From Prochlorococcus sp. AG-363-O15 (GTDB lineage: Bacteria > Cyanobacteriota > Cyanobacteriia > PCC-6307 > Cyanobiaceae), in contig QCFZ01000005.1 of NCBI GenBank assembly GCA_003278255.1, positions 1-64,000 of the forward strand: a DNA stretch of 64,000 nt, given 5' to 3'. Positions within the stretch are counted from its first letter, which is position 1. Each line of letters opens with the position of its first letter. Positions 8,233 through 18,674 of the stretch are shown piece by piece. A program made the position numbers and the translations under genes. The notes under the pieces were generated by a model. That model searched no databases, had not been told where the DNA came from, and was given only the letters and a program-made list of their open reading frames with translations.

Positions 8233-10722
8233 ATGGCCAACGAGCGCCTCCAACCTATTTCTCTGCATCAAGAAATGCAGCGTTCATATCTGGAATACGC
8301 CATGAGCGTAATCGTAGGTAGAGCGCTTCCTGACGCAAGAGATGGTCTGAAGCCTGTTCAAAGGAGGATCCTCTATGCAATGCATGAACTTGGACTAACA
8401 CCAGATAGGCCTTATAGAAAATGCGCTCGAGTAGTTGGTGATGTTCTCGGAAAATATCATCCACACGGAGACCAGGCTGTTTATGACGCTCTAGTTCGAT
8501 TAGTTCAAAGTTTTTCTAGCAGATATCCAGTTTTGAATGGACATGGAAATTTTGGATCAGTAGATGATGATCCACCTGCTGCAATGAGATATACAGAAAC
8601 TCGTTTGGCACCTATAGCTAATCAAGCACTTTTAGATGAAATAGGGTCAGAAACTGTAGATTTTGCTTCTAATTTCGATGGTTCACAACAAGAACCAACC
8701 GTACTACCTGCGCAACTTCCATTTTTACTTCTAAATGGCTGCTCAGGTATTGCAGTTGGAATGGCAACAAGTATTCCTCCTCATAATCTTATTGAAGTTG
8801 TAGATGGGTTGATTGCACTTATAAAGAACCCAGAGCTAAGTGATGAAAAATTATTATCAATTATTCCTGGACCCGATTTCCCAACAGGGGGAGAAATTTT
8901 AATCGGCAATGGCATAAAAGAAACATATTTAAAAGGAAGAGGAAGTATTCCAATGAGAGGAATTGCTCATATTGAAGAAATACAACCTGGAAAAGGCAAA
9001 CACCGCAGAAATGGAATTGTAATTACTGAATTACCCTTTCAATTAAGTAAATCGGGGTGGATAGAAAAATTAGCAGAAATGGTAAATGATAACAAAATCG
9101 GAGGTATTGCCGATATAAGAGATGAAAGTGACCGTGATGGAATGAGGGTTTTAGTTGAATTAAGAAGAGACACAGATCCAGAAAAAATATTAAATGATTT
9201 GCATAGGAGAACTTCTCTTCAAAGTAATTTTGGAGCAATTCTTTTAGCCATTGTCAACGGGCAACCAAAACAGTTATCACTAAGGGAATTATTAGAGAAT
9301 TTTCTTGAATACCGAGAGTTAACATTTATCAGAAGAACCAAGTTCTCTTTGAATAAGACATTAAATCGATTAGAAACATTAGAAGGTTTGATCAAAGCTT
9401 TGAACAATTTGCAACAGGTAATTGAGTTAATTCAGAATGCAAAAGATGCTCAACAAGCAAAAGCCAAATTAATGGTAAAACTTGATTTAACAGAAAAGCA
9501 ATCCGAAGCTGTTCTAGCAATGCCATTAAGAAGACTTACAAGTTTAGAGAAATCAAACCTTCATGAAGAAGTTAAAGATTTAAGAATCAAAAAAAATGAA
9601 CTTGAAATTTTATTAGAAGATAGAAGTAAATTACTAGAAGCTCTAATAATTGAATTTAAAAATTTAAAAAAATGTTTTGGAAATAAACGAAAAACACGTC
9701 TAATTGAAGGAGGTGATGAATTAGTAGCTGAAAGGAATGCTAATCAAAGGCCAAACGTTGAACTGCAACGAAAACAAGCTCTAGAAGCTCTCCCAATTGA
9801 TGGAAAATTATTAATTCAAAATGACTATCAAGTAAAAGTCATTAGTCCTCAAATACTAGGAAGATTGCACTTAAATGCTAGTTGTGCAATCGGTGATGAA
9901 CCAGCTCCAGCAATTCTAATTTGGCCTATTGAAAAAAAACCAAAGCTTCTAGCGATTACAGCAAGTGGAAGAGTTGCAATGGTTAAATGGGAATTTTCAG
10001 GTCAACAGCCAGGACAAATAGAACGATTCTTACCCGGAGGATTAGAAGGAGATAAGGTCGTAAATCTATTACCTCTAAATTCCAATGAAAAAGCTGACCT
10101 TGGACTACTAAGTAGCGATGGGAGATTTAAACGATTATCGTTAGAAGATGTTATAGACCTATCAGGTCGTGCATCAACAATTTTAAAACTAAAAGACGGT
10201 GTGATTTTAAAATCAGCTGTACTTTGTTATCCTGAAGGTGATGTAATACTCGCAACTAATATAGGAAGATTATTGCGATTAATAGTTAATAATGTTTCAA
10301 TGCCCATCATGGGTAAACTTGCCCAAGGACCAATGGCAATTAGGTTATTTCCAGATGAATTAATTATAGGAGCTGTTTCAAATCAACCTAATGCCAATAA
10401 ATCCTTATTATTAGGAACAGAAAGAGGGGTTATAACTAAAATATTAATAAAATCTATTAGAGCATGTGAAAGAGGCAGTCTAGGTGAATTGGCAATGGAT
10501 TTAAAAGATTCAAAAAAAGTGAACGATAGGGTTATTGATATATGCAGTGGCGATCAAATTATTGGAATTGTAACTAATAAAGGTAGAAATGGACGTATTA
10601 ATGCAAAAGAATTAGATATACAATCTTCCAAATACTCTCATAAGACTATATTACCACTTAAAGAAAATGAATTATTAGAACAATTAGTGCCGCTAATACA
10701 AGAAAATGACTATGAAGAATAA
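8233..10722 (+). CDS. Type II topoisomerase subunit A (gyrase/topo IV A-like)
   Basis: This is the DNA-breaking subunit of a gyrase or topoisomerase IV. The winged-helix region carries [20 protein letters not shown] and [17 protein letters not shown]. The active-site tyrosine is Y120 in [11 protein letters not shown] tower domain and coiled coil follow (about residues 340-480), then a C-terminal beta-propeller region with short blades. I do not find the GyrA box (QRRGGKG type) that defines a supercoiling gyrase, so gyrA and parC cannot be told apart here and no symbol is given. The 829-residue length suits either. It starts with ATG at 8233. Its last 13 bp overlap the 3' end of purF on the other strand. 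Confidence 0.9.
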   Translation: MANERLQPISLHQEMQRSYLEYAMSVIVGRALPDARDGLKPVQRRILYAMHELGLTPDRPYRKCARVVGDVLGKYHPHGDQAVYDALVRLVQSFSSRYPVLNGHGNFGSVDDDPPAAMRYTETRLAPIANQALLDEIGSETVDFASNFDGSQQEPTVLPAQLPFLLLNGCSGIAVGMATSIPPHNLIEVVDGLIALIKNPELSDEKLLSIIPGPDFPTGGEILIGNGIKETYLKGRGSIPMRGIAHIEEIQPGKGKHRRNGIVITELPFQLSKSGWIEKLAEMVNDNKIGGIADIRDESDRDGMRVLVELRRDTDPEKILNDLHRRTSLQSNFGAILLAIVNGQPKQLSLRELLENFLEYRELTFIRRTKFSLNKTLNRLETLEGLIKALNNLQQVIELIQNAKDAQQAKAKLMVKLDLTEKQSEAVLAMPLRRLTSLEKSNLHEEVKDLRIKKNELEILLEDRSKLLEALIIEFKNLKKCFGNKRKTRLIEGGDELVAERNANQRPNVELQRKQALEALPIDGKLLIQNDYQVKVISPQILGRLHLNASCAIGDEPAPAILIWPIEKKPKLLAITASGRVAMVKWEFSGQQPGQIERFLPGGLEGDKVVNLLPLNSNEKADLGLLSSDGRFKRLSLEDVIDLSGRASTILKLKDGVILKSAVLCYPEGDVILATNIGRLLRLIVNNVSMPIMGKLAQGPMAIRLFPDELIIGAVSNQPNANKSLLLGTERGVITKILIKSIRACERGSLGELAMDLKDSKKVNDRVIDICSGDQIIGIVTNKGRNGRINAKELDIQSSKYSHKTILPLKENELLEQLVPLIQENDYEE

Positions 10723-12167
10723 GATAATTCAACCCAATCAAGATATTCTTGAGTGATATTTCCAGTAACATAATGTCCTGTAAAGCAAGACATATCAAGT
10801 TCTTTAATATTTGTATTTTCCAGTATAGATTTTTCTAAATCAGATACTTCTTGATATACTAAATGGTCTACTAGTAATAAGTTTTCTATTTCCTTGATAC
10901 TACGGTTATAGGCAATCAATTCACTACGATTAGGCATATTTATTCCATAAATATGTGGATAACGAACCGGAGGTGCTGCTGAAGTAAAAGTTACACTATT
11001 TGCGCCAGCCAAGCGTGCCATTTGAACAATTTCCTTTGAAGTAGTGCCACGAACAACAGAATCATCAACAATCAATATATTTTTACCTTTAAATTCTGTA
11101 CTCATTGCATTTAACTTCTGACGAACTGATTTTTTTCTTTGCGATTGCCCAGGCATAATAAAAGTTCTTCCAATATATCGATTTTTAAAAAAGCCTTCAC
11201 GGTATTCAATTCCTAATTGTCTTGCAACTTGGATAGCTGCAGGCCGAGAAGAATCTGGTATAGGCATAACGACATCTAAATCTCCTGTTCTAATATTTTG
11301 CTTAATAGTTTCCGCAAGATAATCCCCCATTTTAAGCCTTGCTTCATAAACAGATATTCCATTCATTATTGAATCAGGTCTAGCTAAATAAACATATTCA
11401 AATGAGCATGGATTAAGCTTTGGATTAGCAGAACATTGATGGGAATAAAAATGACCTTCATTTGTAATATATATAGCTTCACCAGGATCAACATCTCTAA
11501 CAATTTTATAATCATTATTTTCTAAAACCAAGGACTCGCTTGCAACTATCCATTCCGACTTATTATAAATATTTTTTCTTTCACCTAAAACAAGTGGCCG
11601 TATCCCAAATGGATCTCTAAAAGCCAACATTCCATGGCCTGCTATTAGAGCAACAGATGCGTATGAACCTTCAACACGCTTATGTAAAGATTTCACAGTT
11701 TCAAAAATATCTTCAACGGTTAATTTTTTTCCTTGAATTTGAGATTGCAATTCTGTCGCCAAAACATTTAATAACATCTCTGTATCACTTGATGTATTTG
11801 TATGGCGTCTATCAATATTAAATAAATCTCTTTCAAGCTCGCGCGTATTGGTCAAGTTGCCATTATGAACAAGAATAATTCCATAAGGAGCATTTACATA
11901 AAAAGGCTGGGCCTCTTCTTCTCTATCAGCAGCTCCCTTAGTGGCATAACGAACATGACCTAGTCCTAAATTTCCTCGCAGAGAGCGCATGTCTCTTGTT
12001 CTATAAGCTTCGCGAACTTGACCTTGCGATTTATACAAATGGAATACACTTCCATCCATAGTCGCGATTCCTGTTGAATCCTGCCCTCGATGCTGAAGCA
12101 ATAATAAGCTGTCGTATATCTGCTGATTGACCAGCTCCCTGGATACTATTCCAACGATGCCACACAT
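10710..12167 (-). CDS. purF: Amidophosphoribosyltransferase
   Basis: First committed step of purine synthesis: PRPP plus glutamine to phosphoribosylamine. The N-terminal Ntn glutaminase domain begins MCGIVGI, so Cys2 is the nucleophile after Met removal and there is no propeptide. The phosphoribosyltransferase domain has the PRPP loop [14 protein letters not shown] (residues 364-377). Two of the four Fe-S ligand cysteines of the Bacillus-type enzyme are missing: the site in [10 protein letters not shown] has His, and the C-terminal pair is reduced to one Cys in DMSCFTG. It therefore resembles the cluster-free E. coli type. It starts with ATG at 12167, 56 bp after the purL stop, in a dnaN-PRC-purL-purF run. 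Confidence 0.97.
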   Translation of the reverse strand: MCGIVGIVSRELVNQQIYDSLLLLQHRGQDSTGIATMDGSVFHLYKSQGQVREAYRTRDMRSLRGNLGLGHVRYATKGAADREEEAQPFYVNAPYGIILVHNGNLTNTRELERDLFNIDRRHTNTSSDTEMLLNVLATELQSQIQGKKLTVEDIFETVKSLHKRVEGSYASVALIAGHGMLAFRDPFGIRPLVLGERKNIYNKSEWIVASESLVLENNDYKIVRDVDPGEAIYITNEGHFYSHQCSANPKLNPCSFEYVYLARPDSIMNGISVYEARLKMGDYLAETIKQNIRTGDLDVVMPIPDSSRPAAIQVARQLGIEYREGFFKNRYIGRTFIMPGQSQRKKSVRQKLNAMSTEFKGKNILIVDDSVVRGTTSKEIVQMARLAGANSVTFTSAAPPVRYPHIYGINMPNRSELIAYNRSIKEIENLLLVDHLVYQEVSDLEKSILENTNIKELDMSCFTGHYVTGNITQEYLDWVELSYSS

Positions 12168-12223
12168 GCCAATTAAATCTCCTTAAAACGAAATCTGATT
12201 AAAAATTTCATTAGAAAACAACT

Positions 12224-14608
12224 CTATGAAATTATTCGTCGAGGGATGGCAAATTCAAAGGTTTCTTTAAGAACAGATACAGATAAATCAATGAGTCTTT
12301 GATTTATTTGCGAAACAATTAAACCTGAATCCTTTTTTACTTTACCAAGATAACTAACTTCTACAGGTTTAGGATTATTTTTATTTGTAGAGTTCAATAA
12401 AGCTTTCCAATCTATAATTTTTTCGTTAGCAACACTAACTAATATTCTTGCGCCTCCTTCTGCGAATAATAAACGATCTAAGCGAATCTCACTAGATGGT
12501 AATTCAATATGAGCACCTAACCCTGAAGAAATACAACACTCAGCCAAACAAACAGCAAGCCCACCATCACTGATATCATGAGCTGAAGAAAGATATCCAT
12601 TCATTATTGATTCTCGCAAAAATGATTGAATTGATAATTCAAGTTGCAGATCAATTGTTGGAGGTCTACCAGATATTAAACCATGAATATGCTCTAAAAA
12701 GGTACTTCCTCCAAGAGTAATCCGAGAATCTAATGGCATAGAGGTCTCAATAGGAATTCCAATCATCCAAATAGAATCATTATCATTTTTCCAACTTTGA
12801 TCACAAAGTAAATCTAGATTATTTATCAAACCAACCATCCCAATTACTGGTGTGGGATGAATAGGTTGTAGTTTACCATTCTCTAATCTTATCTCATTAT
12901 ATAAAGAAACATTACCTCCAGTAATTGGCGTATTAAATGCCTTACAAGCTGTAGATATACCTCTACAAGACATCGCAAGTTGCCAATATCCAAAAGGTGT
13001 TTCTGGAGAAGGAAAGTTTAAATTATCTGTAATAGCAAGTGGTTCCGCACCTACACAACTAATATTTCTTGCTGCTTCAATAACCGCATACATGCCACCT
13101 CGCTCTGGATCTAAATAAGACCATCGATTAGGACAATCAACAACTGCTGCAATTCCACGATTAATAGGTACAGAAGGTTTAGTGTTTAATTGTGGACGTA
13201 ATCTAACAACTGCTGCATCTGCTATACCTGGTGGAATAATTGTATTTGATTGAACTTGATAATCATATTGTTGATATATCCATCGTTTAGAAGCAATAGA
13301 GGGATTATCTAATAATTCTAATAAAACTTGATTCCAAGAAAGAGGCTTATGAAATTGATTATTTAAAGACTCGGCAATTCCATTAACGTATACAGAGGGT
13401 AAAGTATTTTCATTCCAATTCCAATGAGATAAAATTTGTTCAGGTGGCTTATTTAATAATTCATGATTATTAATCGGAGTATCATCAGCTAATGCATTAG
13501 ATGGTATTTCAGCAGAAATTTTAGAATTATGTAAAACCCGAACAACTTTTTCCTCTAAAACTCGTCCAACTACCTTTGCTTGTAAACCCCATTTAGTAAA
13601 TTTATTAATTAAAAAATCAACACTTTCAGGTTTTACAACAAAAAGCATTCTTTCTTGAGACTCTGAAAGTAAAAATTCATAAGCAGTCATTCCTGTTTCC
13701 CGAGCTGGAACAAGATCTAAATCAAGTTCTATTCCTAAACCTCCTTTAGCTGCCATTTCTGCACAACTACAAGTAAGACCTGCTGCACCCATATCCTGCG
13801 CTGCAATAACATCTCCACTTTTAAAAGCTTCTAAACAAGCCTCTATCAAACCTTTTTCCAAAAAAGGATCTCCTACTTGAACAGCTGGTCGATCATCTAT
13901 AGAGGAATCTGTTAATTCAGCACTAGCAAAACTAGCTCCTCCCATTCCATCTCGTCCTGTAGTACTTCCTACATACATAACAGGAAAACCAACGCCCTCT
14001 GCACCTGAACAAACTATATCTTTAGTTTCTAATAATCCTAAAGCCATTGCATTAACCAAAGGATTACCTGAATAACTTTTATCAAAAACAACTTCGCCAC
14101 CTATGGTAGGAACTCCTACACAATTACCGTAATGTGCAATACCTGAAACAACTCCTTGCATTAAACTAATATTTTTAGTTTCTTCAAGAGGGCCAAATCT
14201 TAATGCATTCAATAATGCAATTGGTCGTGCACCCATCGTAAAAATATCTCTCAAGATTCCACCCACACCAGTTGCAGCTCCTTGAAAAGGTTCTACTGCT
14301 GAAGGATGATTATGACTTTCTATTTTAAAAACTAATTTTTGATTTTCTCCTAAATCTAAAACACCGGCATTTTCACCAGGACCGACTAAGATACGTGGTC
14401 CTTTAGTTGGAAACAATTTTAATAAAGGGCGAGAATTTCTATAACAACAATGCTCAGACCACATAACACCAAACATTCCTAATTCTGTTCGATTTGGTGG
14501 TCGGTCTAAGCGATTACAAATTTCTTCAAAATCAGCTTTGGTTAAGCCTTCTTCAGATAAAGCTTTAGATACATCATAATCAGACAACTTGGAAAAAGAA
14601 TTAGTCAC
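12224..14608 (-). CDS. purL: Phosphoribosylformylglycinamidine synthase, subunit II
   Basis: This is the small-type PurL (794 residues). It uses ATP and ammonia supplied by PurQ, with PurS, to convert FGAR to FGAM. Conserved motifs seen: [13 protein letters not shown] near residue 48, [20 protein letters not shown] near 94, and the second-half motif [12 protein letters not shown]. There is no C-terminal glutaminase domain, unlike the 1300-residue E. coli form, so purQ and purS must lie elsewhere. The start is GTG at 14608. It follows the PRC-barrel gene by 25 bp and precedes purF by 56 bp, both on the same strand. Confidence 0.97.
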   Translation of the reverse strand: MTNSFSKLSDYDVSKALSEEGLTKADFEEICNRLDRPPNRTELGMFGVMWSEHCCYRNSRPLLKLFPTKGPRILVGPGENAGVLDLGENQKLVFKIESHNHPSAVEPFQGAATGVGGILRDIFTMGARPIALLNALRFGPLEETKNISLMQGVVSGIAHYGNCVGVPTIGGEVVFDKSYSGNPLVNAMALGLLETKDIVCSGAEGVGFPVMYVGSTTGRDGMGGASFASAELTDSSIDDRPAVQVGDPFLEKGLIEACLEAFKSGDVIAAQDMGAAGLTCSCAEMAAKGGLGIELDLDLVPARETGMTAYEFLLSESQERMLFVVKPESVDFLINKFTKWGLQAKVVGRVLEEKVVRVLHNSKISAEIPSNALADDTPINNHELLNKPPEQILSHWNWNENTLPSVYVNGIAESLNNQFHKPLSWNQVLLELLDNPSIASKRWIYQQYDYQVQSNTIIPPGIADAAVVRLRPQLNTKPSVPINRGIAAVVDCPNRWSYLDPERGGMYAVIEAARNISCVGAEPLAITDNLNFPSPETPFGYWQLAMSCRGISTACKAFNTPITGGNVSLYNEIRLENGKLQPIHPTPVIGMVGLINNLDLLCDQSWKNDNDSIWMIGIPIETSMPLDSRITLGGSTFLEHIHGLISGRPPTIDLQLELSIQSFLRESIMNGYLSSAHDISDGGLAVCLAECCISSGLGAHIELPSSEIRLDRLLFAEGGARILVSVANEKIIDWKALLNSTNKNNPKPVEVSYLGKVKKDSGLIVSQINQRLIDLSVSVLKETFEFAIPRRIIS

Positions 14609-14633
14609 TTAGAAATAAGGAGAAGTGGGTAGC

Positions 14634-15410
14634 TTAAATCCAGGGATCCTCTCGTTCCTGATCTCTCGAAAAACGAAAGGAAGTTTTTTTTGAATCTGAC
14701 AAAGAATCAGTAGATCCTTCTTCAAAATAATCATCCCAATCGTCTAATGGATCATTTTCTATTAATTGTTCAGAATCATCGTAATGGTCAATTGAATCAT
14801 CCCAAGGAGGATCTTCGAGCCAACCTTCAAGACGATTAGTTGCTTTATTACTTATTTCTTGGAGTTGTTCTCTCCAATTTTTTGATCTACGTAAAAGATC
14901 TTGTCTAACACTTGCTTTTACCAATGGAAGATCATCTATAGATAAAAGATCCGAAGAAACCATTCCTGGCTGTTGATCTTTTATTTTATCAATAGTAAAA
15001 CACCAACGACTTGTCCCAGGAAGTCTAGGGTCACTGCGAGAGACTAAATAATGAACAATATTTCCAGTTCTAGGTTCAAATACAAAATCAACTATAGAAG
15101 CTATTCGTTCTCCATTTTTATTTAAAAGATCTGCGTCAATTAATGAAGGTAATCGGTCAAGAGTTTGTTGATCTGTAACAGAAGGATCACCTTTAACAAA
15201 CACCTTTTGACTACCTATACCTCGTAATTGATTTAATCTCCAAACATGCCTAGATAATTTTAATGAAGAAGGGCGTGATGACCAACCTAATAATCTATGA
15301 CATGGTAAATGCATCCAAGCAGTATTGCCTAAACCATGATCTATACCCTGATCACATAAAACACGGTGATGAAGAAGATCACTTAATAAGCATTGTTCGG
15401 GAACACTCAA
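14634..15410 (-). CDS. PRC-barrel domain protein co-transcribed with dnaN
   Basis: This 258-residue protein has two PRC-barrel-like halves. One covers about residues 5-75 (SDLLHHRVLCDQG to VWRLNQLRGIG). The other covers about 85-150 (DADLLNKNGERIASIVDFVF, then IVHYLVSRSDP). A highly acidic, Trp/Asp-rich tail from about 190 and a basic end follow. PRC barrels occur in RimM and photosynthetic reaction centre H subunits and mediate protein or RNA contacts; no function can be assigned. The start is TTG at 15410, one base after the dnaN stop (TAA-A-TTG), so it is almost certainly translated from the dnaN message. No ATG is available before the first domain. Confidence 0.82.
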   Translation of the reverse strand: MSVPEQCLLSDLLHHRVLCDQGIDHGLGNTAWMHLPCHRLLGWSSRPSSLKLSRHVWRLNQLRGIGSQKVFVKGDPSVTDQQTLDRLPSLIDADLLNKNGERIASIVDFVFEPRTGNIVHYLVSRSDPRLPGTSRWCFTIDKIKDQQPGMVSSDLLSIDDLPLVKASVRQDLLRRSKNWREQLQEISNKATNRLEGWLEDPPWDDSIDHYDDSEQLIENDPLDDWDDYFEEGSTDSLSDSKKTSFRFSRDQEREDPWI

Positions 15411-15411
15411 T

Positions 15412-16581
15412 TTAAGAACGTATTTGTACAGGCATTATTAAATATTTAAATCCATTAATATTATTATTTGAAGATATAATAGCTGGAGATGTTGATGCAT
15501 TGCATTGGATCATGATTTGTTCAGAATCAATTGCTTTTAAACCATCTAATAAATAACGTACATTAAATGCAATTTGAAGAGAATCTCCTTTAAATTGAAC
15601 AGCCAAAGATTCCGAACCACTTCCAACATCTTGAGCATCAGCACTAATTGTTAATTGATCAGATCCATTTTCAAGACTTATTTTTACAACATTATTATGT
15701 TGATCAGCTAAAACAGCGATTCTTTCAAGTGAAGCTATAAATGAACGTCGATCTAAAATAATAGACTTAGAAAAATCATTTGGAATTAATTGAGAGTAAT
15801 TAGGGTATACGCCCTCCAATGTTCGAGTAGTAATAATCTGATCAACTGCTAGAATAACAACTTGTCCTTGATCAAAGAATAAACTAACAGGATTGTCATC
15901 TTTCCAATATGAAATTAATTTATCTACTTCACGTAAAGAACGAGAAGGTAATGTTACTGAAAAATTTTTAGAATCCATATTATCTTCTGAACTAGCAATT
16001 ACTTCTGATTCTAAAGCATTTGTTAATTCTAAAACAGCTAATCTATGACCATCAGTTGCAGCTGCTTCCATATTATTTTCTTCAAAAATAAAATGAACAC
16101 CTGTCAACAATTGTTTTGCATCATCTGAACTACTTGCAAATAAGGTAGATCTTATAGCTTGTAATAAACAAGTAGGATTAACTTTTAAAGAAGTACCACT
16201 TTGAACTAAAGGTAGATCTGGGAACTCATCAGCTGACATACCTCGCATTTGATAACTTCCACTTTCACTTTTCAAATCAATAACATCTTCAGAATCTTGA
16301 GAACTAATTAAAGAGATAGGAGAGTTATTAGATAATCGAGAAACAATTTCTCCTAATAACCTTGCTGGTAAGGTAATTGCTCCACTTTCATCAATAGCTG
16401 CTGTAAAAGAAGTCTGTATCCCTAGATTCAAGTCGAATCCTGTGACACTTAGACGATTCGTTCCAGCATCTGCAGTTAAAAGAACATTGGCTAAAACAGG
16501 ATGAGTAGGTCTAGAGGCAACAGCTCTGCTTACAAGCTGCAGAGCTGTATTCAGTTCATCTTGAGAGCAAATTAATTTCAT
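15412..16581 (-). CDS. dnaN: DNA polymerase III beta sliding clamp
   Basis: DnaN forms the ring-shaped clamp that tethers DNA polymerase III to DNA. Three similar domains of about 125 residues each are visible in 389 residues. The start MKLICSQDELNTALQLVSRAV and the end YLIMPVQIRS are typical; the C-terminal strand forms part of the hydrophobic pocket that binds clamp-interacting peptides. It starts with ATG at 16581, next to the putative origin. A weak -10-like TAATAT lies on the minus strand at 16667-16672, about 85 bp upstream. It heads the run dnaN-PRC-purL-purF. Confidence 0.97.
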   Translation of the reverse strand: MKLICSQDELNTALQLVSRAVASRPTHPVLANVLLTADAGTNRLSVTGFDLNLGIQTSFTAAIDESGAITLPARLLGEIVSRLSNNSPISLISSQDSEDVIDLKSESGSYQMRGMSADEFPDLPLVQSGTSLKVNPTCLLQAIRSTLFASSSDDAKQLLTGVHFIFEENNMEAAATDGHRLAVLELTNALESEVIASSEDNMDSKNFSVTLPSRSLREVDKLISYWKDDNPVSLFFDQGQVVILAVDQIITTRTLEGVYPNYSQLIPNDFSKSIILDRRSFIASLERIAVLADQHNNVVKISLENGSDQLTISADAQDVGSGSESLAVQFKGDSLQIAFNVRYLLDGLKAIDSEQIMIQCNASTSPAIISSNNNINGFKYLIMPVQIRS

Positions 16582-16872
16582 ATCGCCAACTTAACCAGCA
16601 AATCGAAAAAAGGGAATCCCAAGTTTTCAGAACTAAACCAAAAAGATTTTCTTCTATTTCTTTCTTATATTACTTATTAAAAAAATAAAAGATTAGTAGT
16701 AGTAGGGGTTGAGGAAACAGTGGAAATCTCTTCAGAACCACTGTGAAACCTAGTCTTTTCTTTTTTTCAGCTTGTGGAAAGTCAAATCTCATTAGTGGAA
16801 AATTATTTCTTATTCCACAGATTTTAATAATAGTGGATAACGAAAATCCTACTAATCACAAGTTTTATCTCT

Positions 16873-16881
16873 TTTTCCACA
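16873..16881 (+). promoter_or_regulatory. DnaA box, exact TTTTCCACA
   Basis: Exact match to the cyanobacterial DnaA consensus within the putative origin, 32 bp from a second exact copy in the same orientation. Confidence 0.75.
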
Positions 16882-16904
16882 GAAACCCTCTATCTAAGTA
16901 TTGT

Positions 16905-16913
16905 TTTTCCACA
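16905..16913 (+). promoter_or_regulatory. DnaA box, exact TTTTCCACA
   Basis: Second exact DnaA consensus match, in the same orientation as the copy at 16873 and nearest to thrC. The 32-bp centre spacing is close to three helical turns, so both sites would face the same side of the DNA. Confidence 0.75.
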
Positions 16914-16954
16914 GTTAAAATTTAATGCTCTATTAAGGTTTATTTGTTTTAAAT

Positions 16955-18061
16955 TCAAAATCCCATTACTTTTGCAATTGTGTTGATATCAGGTTCTAGA
17001 TTTGAACGAAAAATAGCATCATTATTTTTTATTGCACAATCAGGATCTTTTAAACCATTTCCTGTTAATACACAAACTATTTTTGATCCATCTATAATTT
17101 CATTCTTTCTTTTTAATAAACCAGCCACTGATGCAGCACTGGCTGGTTCACAAAATATTCCTTCTTCTTTCCCAAGTAACTTATAAGCTTCAATAATTTC
17201 ATTATCACTAACATCGAGAAAGTCACCTTGACTTGAATTTTTTGCATCTATTGCTTTTTCACGATTAACAGGATTTCCAATCCTTATAGCAGTTGCAATA
17301 GTTTCCGGATTTTTTACGATTGTATTCAAAACTAAAGGAGCAGAACCACTTGCTTGAAAGCCCATCATTTTAGGTAATTTCTTTGATTTCTTTGCTTCAA
17401 AATATTCTTTAAATCCTAACCAATATGCTGTTATATTCCCAGCATTTCCCATTGGGATACATAACCAATCAGGGGCTTCTCCTAGGCAATCAATTATTTC
17501 AAAAGCAGAAGTTTTTTGCCCTTGAATACGATAAGGGTTTACTGAGTTCACCAGATTAACAGGATAATTAACAGCCATTTCTCTAACAATATCTAAAGCT
17601 TGATCGAAATTTCCTTTAATAGCTAATACTTCAGCTCCATACACTAAAGCTTGAGCTAATTTACCTTGAGCTACATATCCGTCAGGTATTACAACAAAGG
17701 CTCTCATTCCAGCTTTTCTTGCATATGCAGCAGCAGATGCCGATGTATTCCCTGTGCTTGCACATATAACAGCTTCAGAACCTTCTTCTTTTGCCTTACT
17801 TATTGCCATGGTCATACCACGGTCTTTAAAAGAACCTGTTGGGTTTAACCCATCATATTTTGCGAAAACCTCAACATTTTTACCTATCATTGCTTCAACT
17901 GATTTTATCCGTATCAGAGGAGTTGCTCCTTCCTTAAGGGTAATAACAGGTGTTTGTTCTGATACTGGTAACCATGGTTTATAGGCTTCTATAAGCCCAG
18001 GCCAGTTTGGAGAAAGCTGAGTTTTGTTCAACTTTCCTTTGATTCTTTCTATTAGTGACAC
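16955..18061 (-). CDS. thrC: Threonine synthase
   Basis: PLP enzyme converting O-phosphohomoserine to threonine. The Schiff-base lysine is K79 in [11 protein letters not shown], and [14 protein letters not shown] forms the phosphate-binding loop. The 368-residue length and lack of a long N-terminal regulatory domain fit the bacterial short class. The GTG at 18061 starts a conserved N-terminus ([10 protein letters not shown]). It is read toward the putative origin and dnaN, with no obvious terminator between. The DUF1400 gene ends 26 bp upstream, so the two may share a transcript. Confidence 0.96.
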   Translation of the reverse strand: MSLIERIKGKLNKTQLSPNWPGLIEAYKPWLPVSEQTPVITLKEGATPLIRIKSVEAMIGKNVEVFAKYDGLNPTGSFKDRGMTMAISKAKEEGSEAVICASTGNTSASAAAYARKAGMRAFVVIPDGYVAQGKLAQALVYGAEVLAIKGNFDQALDIVREMAVNYPVNLVNSVNPYRIQGQKTSAFEIIDCLGEAPDWLCIPMGNAGNITAYWLGFKEYFEAKKSKKLPKMMGFQASGSAPLVLNTIVKNPETIATAIRIGNPVNREKAIDAKNSSQGDFLDVSDNEIIEAYKLLGKEEGIFCEPASAASVAGLLKRKNEIIDGSKIVCVLTGNGLKDPDCAIKNNDAIFRSNLEPDINTIAKVMGF

Positions 18062-18087
18062 CTTGTCATAGCAGCAATGCTATAAAT

Positions 18088-18669
18088 CTAAGGCTTAACG
18101 TTCCCTTTTTTTAAACCTTCTAAGGGTGAATCGGAAAAGAATTTCACTAAATCGTTGATTGTATCGACTTTATTTGTCACTTTTGTAAGAGCTGGTATAT
18201 TCACAGCCATTACTTTATTTGGATATGCTTTCAGAAATCCTATTAAATTTATCTTTCCTTCTCCTTTAACTAATCCTTTTATTACTCCAGCTCTAATTGC
18301 TGGCACACTTACCGAAGTATCAGGTACTTTTATAGGATGTATTACTTTAGTAATACGTTTTATTATGACATTACCTATACTACTATTCATAAGCCTGCTT
18401 GTTAACACTAAAGGCATTTCGAATTGTTGATTTAATAAATTCGCAAGTTCTTGAGGGTTTTGATTGCTGAAGTTGATTATATCTTTTAATAGTCCAGTTG
18501 CCTTGCCTGTTTTTGACAGATTTTCTATACTTTTTATCGATATTGTTCTTATTAGGGCTCCGTTGACAAAAGCTATTTCTTCGGCGGCCTTTGCGGTTGA
18601 CAAAAATATTGCAGCAGTTGATGCAATATTAATGAATAAGATATTTGTAATAATTTTTTTTGAGTTCAT
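18088..18669 (-). CDS. DUF1400 secreted protein
   Basis: A 193-residue protein with a signal peptide: basic start MNSKK, hydrophobic core to about residue 25, then an AKA-A type cleavage region. The rest matches the cyanobacterial DUF1400 pattern: NGALIRTISIKSIENLSKTG, a helical stretch QNPQELANLLNQ, and the central MPLVLTSRLMNSSIGNVIIK. In larger cyanobacteria this domain is often the front of an alpha/beta hydrolase; here it stands alone with no catalytic Ser motif. Function unknown, probably periplasmic. It is 5 bp from the upstream UbiB-type kinase gene and probably in one operon with it. Confidence 0.8.
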   Translation of the reverse strand: MNSKKIITNILFINIASTAAIFLSTAKAAEEIAFVNGALIRTISIKSIENLSKTGKATGLLKDIINFSNQNPQELANLLNQQFEMPLVLTSRLMNSSIGNVIIKRITKVIHPIKVPDTSVSVPAIRAGVIKGLVKGEGKINLIGFLKAYPNKVMAVNIPALTKVTNKVDTINDLVKFFSDSPLEGLKKGNVKP

Positions 18670-18674
18670 ATTAT

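Larger units (their letters stand above)
16582..16954. other. oriC: Probable chromosomal replication origin (oriC) with DnaA boxes
   Basis: This gene-free stretch of 373 bp lies between dnaN and thrC. Two exact copies of the cyanobacterial DnaA box TTTTCCACA are at 16873-16881 and 16905-16913. One-mismatch or near copies are at 16773-16781 and 16794-16802 (both reverse), 16811-16819 (forward) and 16832-16840 (reverse, closer to the E. coli box). A weaker one is at 16718-16726. An almost pure A/T segment at about 16641-16695 sits on the dnaN side and could be the unwinding element. dnaN is adjacent, but dnaA is not in the window, as is usual in cyanobacteria. The call rests on box clustering and gene context; a skew analysis would confirm it. 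Confidence 0.8.
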
